Source of the DNA: Bradyrhizobium sp. JYMT SZCCT0180
GTDB lineage: Bacteria > Pseudomonadota > Alphaproteobacteria > Rhizobiales > Xanthobacteraceae
Reading direction: 5' to 3'
Length of the DNA: 64,000 nucleotides
Assembly: GCF_018130165.1 (NCBI RefSeq)
Contig: NZ_JAFCLZ010000009.1
Span: 124,001-188,000 of the forward strand
Shown: positions 59,484 through 64,000 of the stretch, in pieces
How the letters are laid out: each line of letters starts with the position of its first letter
Numbering within the stretch: the first letter of the stretch is position 1
Translations under genes and position numbers: made by a program
The notes under the pieces: model-generated
Databases searched by the model: none
What the model was told of the DNA's origin: nothing
Seen by the model: the letters and a program-made list of their open reading frames with translations, nothing else

Positions 59484-60470
59484 TCAGAGCACGTCCTGAT
59501 TGATGACGTTCTGACGCAAGGGATCGCCGTCGAGAACGCTCAGGATATTGCGTGCGGTCTGTTCGCTCATGCGATCGACGGCTTCCCTGGTCACCCCGGC
59601 GACATGGGGTGCGAAGATGACGTTCGGAAGCGCGAACAGCGAATGGCCGGCCGGCGGCGGCTCCTGTTCGAACACGTCGAGACCGGCGCCGGCAAGTTTG
59701 CCGGACAGCAGCGCGTCATGCAGCGCGGGTTCGTCGACGATGCCACCGCGCGCGGTATTGATCAGATAGGCGGTCGGCTTCATCCGCCCCAAGCGCGCGG
59801 CATTGATCATGCCGACCGTCTCCGGGGTCTTCGGGCAATGCAGGCTGACGAAGTCGGCGCGCGGCAACGCCGCGTCGAGATCGGTGACAGGCTCGCAGCC
59901 GGCGGCCTTGATGTCGGCCGCGGGCTTGTAGGGATCGAAAACCAGCACGTTCATTTCCATCGCCTGGCAGCGCTTGGCGGTGCGGGTGCCGATGCGGCCG
60001 AAGCCAACGATCAGGACGGTCTTGTCATAGAGATCGTAGGGCAGCATGCCGAGCCGGCTCGGCCATTTGTTGTCCCTGACGATGGAGTGCATTTCCACCG
60101 CCCGTTTTGCCAATGTCAGCATCATGAACAATGCGCACTCGGCAACGGAGGGCGAATTCGCGGTACCCGCGACCATCAGCGGCACCTTGCGGCGGCTCAA
60201 CGCCGGCACATCGACGGCATCAAAGCCGACGCCGATCCGGGTCACCACCAACATGTCCCTGGAAGCTTCCAGTTCCGTTTCGCCGAACCGCGTACCGCCG
60301 AGGGCGACACCATGGACCGGCGCATGCTCCTTGAGCTTGGCTTGGAAATCCGGTTGCGAGATCATGTTGGGGAACTCGACGAGCTCGATATCCTCGCGTG
60401 CGTCGAGCAACGCGCGCCCCTGCTGTGACATCGATTCCGTGACGAAGATTTTCTTCTTGTTGGTCGCCAT
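59484..60470 (-). CDS. 2-hydroxyacid dehydrogenase (phosphoglycerate dehydrogenase-like)
   Basis: A 328-residue NAD-dependent D-2-hydroxyacid dehydrogenase. The Rossmann motif is VLIVGFGRIGTRTAKRC (about residue 150). The catalytic triad appears as Arg in NTARGGIVDEPAL, Glu in DVFEQEPPPAGHSLF and His in APHVAGVTREAV. It lacks the ACT domain of SerA, so it is a short-form enzyme of uncertain substrate. It lies 32 bases after the ABC ATPase gene on the same strand and likely processes the imported compound. The ATG at 60470 is chosen for domain length. Confidence 0.9.
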   Translation of the reverse strand: MATNKKKIFVTESMSQQGRALLDAREDIELVEFPNMISQPDFQAKLKEHAPVHGVALGGTRFGETELEASRDMLVVTRIGVGFDAVDVPALSRRKVPLMVAGTANSPSVAECALFMMLTLAKRAVEMHSIVRDNKWPSRLGMLPYDLYDKTVLIVGFGRIGTRTAKRCQAMEMNVLVFDPYKPAADIKAAGCEPVTDLDAALPRADFVSLHCPKTPETVGMINAARLGRMKPTAYLINTARGGIVDEPALHDALLSGKLAGAGLDVFEQEPPPAGHSLFALPNVIFAPHVAGVTREAVDRMSEQTARNILSVLDGDPLRQNVINQDVL

Positions 60471-60502
60471 TTCCTGCCCTTGGGTGACTGTTGTCTCCGC
60501 CG

Positions 60503-61603
60503 TCAAATGACGGCGCCGCTCACCTCGTTTAGCAGGTGCATATTGTTGAGGTCCACTGCCAATCGGAGCGGGGCGCCATCCTGCGCGCCGGCGTTGGGAT
60601 TGACCCGGCCGCAGACCTGCGTGCCCTCGAGCGCAAAATAGATCAGCGTCTCCATTCCCATCGGCTCGGTGACGTCGAGCGTGGCATCGAAGTTTTCGAC
60701 GCCGGTTTCCGGATGCGGGCTGGCTTCCGTGATGTGCTCGGGCCGCAGTCCCAGCAGCAGCTTGTCGGTCCGGGACACGCCTTGATATCTGGCGGCGCGC
60801 GCCGGCGGCAGCGGGAAGGCGAGACGGTCGGTGATCCGGACATGCAGCTTGCCGCCGGATTCCTCGAGCCGGCAAGGAATGAAGTTCATCGCCGGCGAGC
60901 CGATGAAGCTGGCGACGAATTTGGTGGCGGGATTGTGATAGAGCTCGTTCGGCGTTCCGATCTGTTCGATGCGGCCATGGTTCATCACCACGACCCGGTC
61001 GGCGAGCGTCATCGCCTCGACCTGGTCGTGGGTAACGTAAACCGTTGTGGTGCGGACCTTCTGATGCACCTTCTTGATCTCGATCCGCATCTGGACGCGG
61101 AGCTTGGCGTCAAGGTTGGACAGCGGCTCATCGAACAGGAACACCTTGGGATTACGCACGATGGCGCGGCCCATGGCGACGCGCTGGCGCTGACCGCCCG
61201 ACAGCTGCTTCGGCTTGCGGTCGACGAGTTCGACGATGTCGAGCATGCGCGCGGCTTCGTCGATCCGGGTCTTGATCTCGGCCTTCGGATAACGTTTCAG
61301 CCGCAGTCCGAACGACATGTTTTCCGCGACCGTCATGTGCGGGTAGAGCGCGTAGTTCTGGAACACCATGGCGATGTCGCGGTCCTTTGGCGGCACGTCG
61401 TTGACGACGTCGCCTCCGATCATGATATCGCCGTCCGTGATGTCTTCGAGCCCCGCGATCATCCGCAGCGTGGTCGATTTTCCGCAACCCGACGGGCCCA
61501 CCAGCACGACAAACTCATGATCGGCGATGTCGAGATCGATGCCGCGCACCGCCTCGACGTCGTCGTACTTCTTGACAACCTTGCGCAACGTCACGTCAGC
61601 CAT
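60503..61603 (-). CDS. UgpC/MalK-type sugar ABC transporter ATPase
   Basis: A 366-residue ATPase of the carbohydrate-uptake (CUT1) type. It shows Walker [19 protein letters not shown] (about residue 38), signature [16 protein letters not shown] (about 133), Walker [17 protein letters not shown] and the switch histidine in [16 protein letters not shown]. The C-terminal 130 residues form the regulatory TOBE/MalK-like domain (GLRPEHI). The start at 61603 lies four bases after the permease stop. Such ATPases energise uptake of sugars, polyols or glycerol-3-phosphate. Confidence 0.94.
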   Translation of the reverse strand: MADVTLRKVVKKYDDVEAVRGIDLDIADHEFVVLVGPSGCGKSTTLRMIAGLEDITDGDIMIGGDVVNDVPPKDRDIAMVFQNYALYPHMTVAENMSFGLRLKRYPKAEIKTRIDEAARMLDIVELVDRKPKQLSGGQRQRVAMGRAIVRNPKVFLFDEPLSNLDAKLRVQMRIEIKKVHQKVRTTTVYVTHDQVEAMTLADRVVVMNHGRIEQIGTPNELYHNPATKFVASFIGSPAMNFIPCRLEESGGKLHVRITDRLAFPLPPARAARYQGVSRTDKLLLGLRPEHITEASPHPETGVENFDATLDVTEPMGMETLIYFALEGTQVCGRVNPNAGAQDGAPLRLAVDLNNMHLLNEVSGAVI

Positions 61604-61607
61604 GAGT

Positions 61608-62522
61608 TCAACCCTTTGTCGCACCGGCGGTGAGGCCGGCAATGTAATAGTCCATCAGGAACGCGTAGATGATCAGCGGCGGCGCAGCGCCGAGCAGGGC
61701 GCCGGTCATGATCTGGCCCCACGCGAACACGTCGCCCTTGATCAGGGTCGTGACGATACCGACCGGCAGCACCAGTTGATCCGTCGACGTCGTGAAAACC
61801 AGCGGATAGAGAAACTGCGCCCAGGAAACCGTGAAGGCGAAGATGGTCGCCGCGATCAGGCCGGGCAGGGCGACGGGAATGAAGATACGCGTCAGCGTCT
61901 GGAACCAGGACGCGCCGTCGATGATCGCGGCCTCATCGAGCTCCTTGGGGATGGAGGCGAAGTAACCGATCATGATCCAGGTGCAGAACGGCACCGTGAG
62001 CGTCGGATAGATCACCAGCAGCACGTACCACTTGTTGATCAGCTGGATCCCGGTCAGCTCGCCGAATGCCACGAACATCTTGAACAGGGGCAGAAACAGC
62101 AGCGTTTCAGGAATGAGGTAGGTCAGGAAGACGCCGGTCGCAAGCGTGGCCGAGCCCCAGAACCGCATCCGCGCCAGTGCAAAAGCCGCCGGCACGCTGA
62201 TCAGCATGGTAATGGTCACGACGAAGATCGAGACCAGCGCCGAATTGCGGAAGAAGGTCAGGAACTGGTTCGATGTCAGCAACTCGACGTAGTTCGACAA
62301 TGTCGGATGATAAACCCACCACGGGTTCGTCGCCGCGGAGATTTCGGCGCTGGTCTTCAGCGACGTAATCACCATGTAGAGCGGGGGCACCAGCGCGAAC
62401 ACCGCGAACAAGGTGAGGAAGAAGTACGACCATCGCAGCGCCCAGGTGCGGTCGCGGCTCATGCTGCGCAGTTTGACGGGGCGGGTCGGGGCGGCCTTGT
62501 TGATCACGACGGTGCTGGTCAT
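61608..62522 (-). CDS. Carbohydrate ABC permease (MalG/UgpE type)
   Basis: A 304-residue inner-membrane permease with six main hydrophobic segments. The cytoplasmic EAA loop is [31 protein letters not shown] (in outline, about residue 205), typical for CUT1 permeases. The start overlaps the preceding permease stop by one base (TGATG), so the two are coupled. It pairs with that permease and the ATPase downstream. Confidence 0.93.
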   Translation of the reverse strand: MTSTVVINKAAPTRPVKLRSMSRDRTWALRWSYFFLTLFAVFALVPPLYMVITSLKTSAEISAATNPWWVYHPTLSNYVELLTSNQFLTFFRNSALVSIFVVTITMLISVPAAFALARMRFWGSATLATGVFLTYLIPETLLFLPLFKMFVAFGELTGIQLINKWYVLLVIYPTLTVPFCTWIMIGYFASIPKELDEAAIIDGASWFQTLTRIFIPVALPGLIAATIFAFTVSWAQFLYPLVFTTSTDQLVLPVGIVTTLIKGDVFAWGQIMTGALLGAAPPLIIYAFLMDYYIAGLTAGATKG

Positions 62523-63454
62523 CAGGATTCATTCCCGCGTTTGTTGATGTCGCGCAGGATGAATACTGCCGCGATTGCGAGTATAGGCACCATGAACAGC
62601 GAGACGCTGGCGCCGAGCGGAATGTCGCCGCCCTCGATACCGATGCGGAACGCCCAGGTGGCGAAGACATGGGTACGGTCCAGCGGACCGCCGGCGGTCA
62701 GGATGCGCACGATATCGAAATTGGCGAAGGTGACGATCACCGAAAACAGCGTCGTGATCGCGATGATGTTGCGCATCATCGGCAGCGTCACGTACCAGAT
62801 CCGCTGCCACCAGTTGGCGCCGTCGATGGCCGCGGCCTCATAGAGCTGATCGGGCACCGACTTCAGCGAAGCCAGGTACATGATCATGAAGAACGGGGCG
62901 CCGAACCAGATATTCACCAGGATGACCGAGAAGCGGGCCCAGCCGGTCTCGCCGGTCCATGGAATCCGGTCGACGCCGACGCCGGCCAACAGATAGTTGA
63001 AGGCGCTGTACGACGGATCGAACAGCCACAGCCACGCCAGCGTGCTCATGGCCGGTGGGATGACCCAGGGCACCAGCAGCATGCCGCGCCATTTGCGCTG
63101 GCCCTTGGCCGGAATGTTGTGGACGAAGTGCGCCACGATGAAGCCGATCAGGGCCTTGAAGAAGACGGCGGTGATCGCGAAAATGCAGGATTGCTCGACC
63201 ACCAGCCAAAAGGTTTCCCGCTTGAACAGGAACTGGAAATTTCCGAGTCCGATGAAGCGCTGCATCGACTTGTTCAAGGTGGCCAGATGCAGCGAGTAGA
63301 ACGCGGGATAGATGACGAGCAGCAAGATCAGCAGGATCAGCGGCAGCGTCATGAGGAAGGCTGCGGTCGATTTACGCTTCAGGGCGGTTCGTAAACTGGC
63401 GCGCTTGCGCGCCGTTCGCGGAGCGGCGTTACGCTCAATCGCGACATCAGCCAT
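62522..63454 (-). CDS. Sugar ABC permease (MalF/UgpA type)
   Basis: A 310-residue inner-membrane permease with about six hydrophobic segments, after a basic N-terminus (RNAAPRTARKRASLRTALKRK). The EAA loop is VPDQLYEAAAIDGANWWQRIWYVTLPMMR in outline near residue 212. It is the partner of the permease at 61608-62522. The gene lies 143 bases after the binding protein, a spacing in which the abundantly needed binding protein is often separately controlled. Confidence 0.93.
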   Translation of the reverse strand: MADVAIERNAAPRTARKRASLRTALKRKSTAAFLMTLPLILLILLLVIYPAFYSLHLATLNKSMQRFIGLGNFQFLFKRETFWLVVEQSCIFAITAVFFKALIGFIVAHFVHNIPAKGQRKWRGMLLVPWVIPPAMSTLAWLWLFDPSYSAFNYLLAGVGVDRIPWTGETGWARFSVILVNIWFGAPFFMIMYLASLKSVPDQLYEAAAIDGANWWQRIWYVTLPMMRNIIAITTLFSVIVTFANFDIVRILTAGGPLDRTHVFATWAFRIGIEGGDIPLGASVSLFMVPILAIAAVFILRDINKRGNES

Positions 63455-63597
63455 GATGCATCTTCCTCGCGAGTTTCATTCAGAGCAGGGCGGTTTCCTC
63501 GTCGAGAAGCCGGCGCGGCACCGGCTCCCATCGTGTCGGCAGGCGGATGCACGCCGCCACGGCCCGAAATCCGACGGGCCGGGGCGGCGAAATCGCC

Positions 63598-64000
63598 TCA
63601 GCTACGCATGAAGCCTTCGAGTTCGCCTTCCGCCCAGGCCAGCGTCTTCTCCATGGGCTCGCCACGGTAGAAGCGCACGCACATCTTGGTGAGCGTTGCC
63701 TGGGTGTAGATCTGCTGGGCGACCTTGGGCGGCGCGGGCGACGCCGAGATCGAAAGCAGCTGATGCTTGTGCGGATTCGGATAGTGGTAGAGCGTGCCCT
63801 TCGGCGGTCCTTCCTCGGCCCATGTCTTGAAAGTCGTCAGTTTCTCGAAGGCTGGCAGGTCGTAACCGCCGCTCGCCGCCACCATTTTCTCGACCGCATC
63901 CGGTTGCGACAGACGCGTCAGCACGCTCTTTGCCGCCTCCTTGTTCTTGGAGAAGCTCCAGACGCTCCAGAAGTAGGGCAGGAACGGCGCGAAGCGGCCC
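63598..64000 (-). CDS. Sugar-type extracellular solute-binding protein, C-terminal fragment
   Basis: The last 134 codons of a periplasmic binding protein, cut by the window end. The visible part (PYFWSVWSFSKNKEAAKSVLTRLSQPDAVEKMV in outline, then IYTQATLTKMCVRFYRGEPMEKTLAWAEGELEGF) resembles the C-terminal helices of CUT1-type binding proteins, where a late repeated helix carries the AWAEGELEGF-like ending. It precedes the two permease genes on the same strand and completes the transporter. The apparent GTG start at 63924 is internal; the frame continues to the window edge. Confidence 0.88.
   Translation of the reverse strand, partial: GRFAPFLPYFWSVWSFSKNKEAAKSVLTRLSQPDAVEKMVAASGGYDLPAFEKLTTFKTWAEEGPPKGTLYHYPNPHKHQLLSISASPAPPKVAQQIYTQATLTKMCVRFYRGEPMEKTLAWAEGELEGFMRS

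Overview
The window is high-GC chromosomal DNA from an alphaproteobacterium, most likely Bradyrhizobium or a close relative in Nitrobacteraceae. This rests on gene content and style: the glmS-DUF502-recG / sdhE-mfd neighbourhood, a phosphatidylcholine synthase, an IalB-family protein, a NasS/NasT pair, many branched-chain-amino-acid-type ABC genes, and several short palindromic intergenic elements. No rRNA, tRNA or CRISPR array was seen.

Layout. 0-7.5 kb: core genes (glmS 3' end, DUF502 membrane protein, recG, sdhE, mfd). 7.5-15 kb: a degenerate GGDEF protein, a degenerate adenylate-forming enzyme in an operon with a peptide-type solute-binding protein, an IalB-like protein, hspQ and an AEC transporter. 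15.4-20.1 kb: a SAM-cyclase-ATPase-TPR signalling protein followed by a LivK-like binding protein. 20.1-29.3 kb: a UbiH-type hydroxylase, pcs, terC, a quinone oxidoreductase, an ArgD-type aminotransferase behind an arginine-codon-rich leader, a TPR protein, an unknown protein and rimO. 29.4-34.9 kb: assimilatory nitrite reduction (nasT, nasS, a nirA-type reductase and its flavoprotein partner) with a sigma54-like promoter and a hairpin leader before nirA.

35.25-39.59 kb is a complete 4,339-bp transposon. It has perfect 26-bp terminal inverted repeats, an 8-bp target duplication, an IS1595-type transposase and passengers: a membrane protein, a DUF6471 protein, a hicBA toxin-antitoxin pair and two unknown proteins. 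It sits in a 24-bp gap between two convergent genes.

39.6-55.1 kb looks like an amine and gamma-glutamyl-compound catabolic block: an AraC regulator, a complete Liv-type transporter, an aldehyde dehydrogenase, a FeaR-like regulator, a copper amine oxidase, a TRAP binding protein, gamma-glutamyltransferase, and the three 5-oxoprolinase subunits on the opposite strand. 55.4-64 kb: an RraA-family protein with a cupin resembling hydroxynitrile lyases, a DUF2147 protein, a PheC-like periplasmic protein, a small unknown protein, and a 2-hydroxyacid dehydrogenase with a sugar/polyol ABC transporter cut by the window end.

The strongest candidates for undescribed biology are the passenger-carrying IS1595-type transposon with its repeat-rich divergent control region, and the apparently leaderless arginine-rich leader peptide with terminator upstream of the argD-like gene. 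Names come from recognising motifs by eye; no database search was run.
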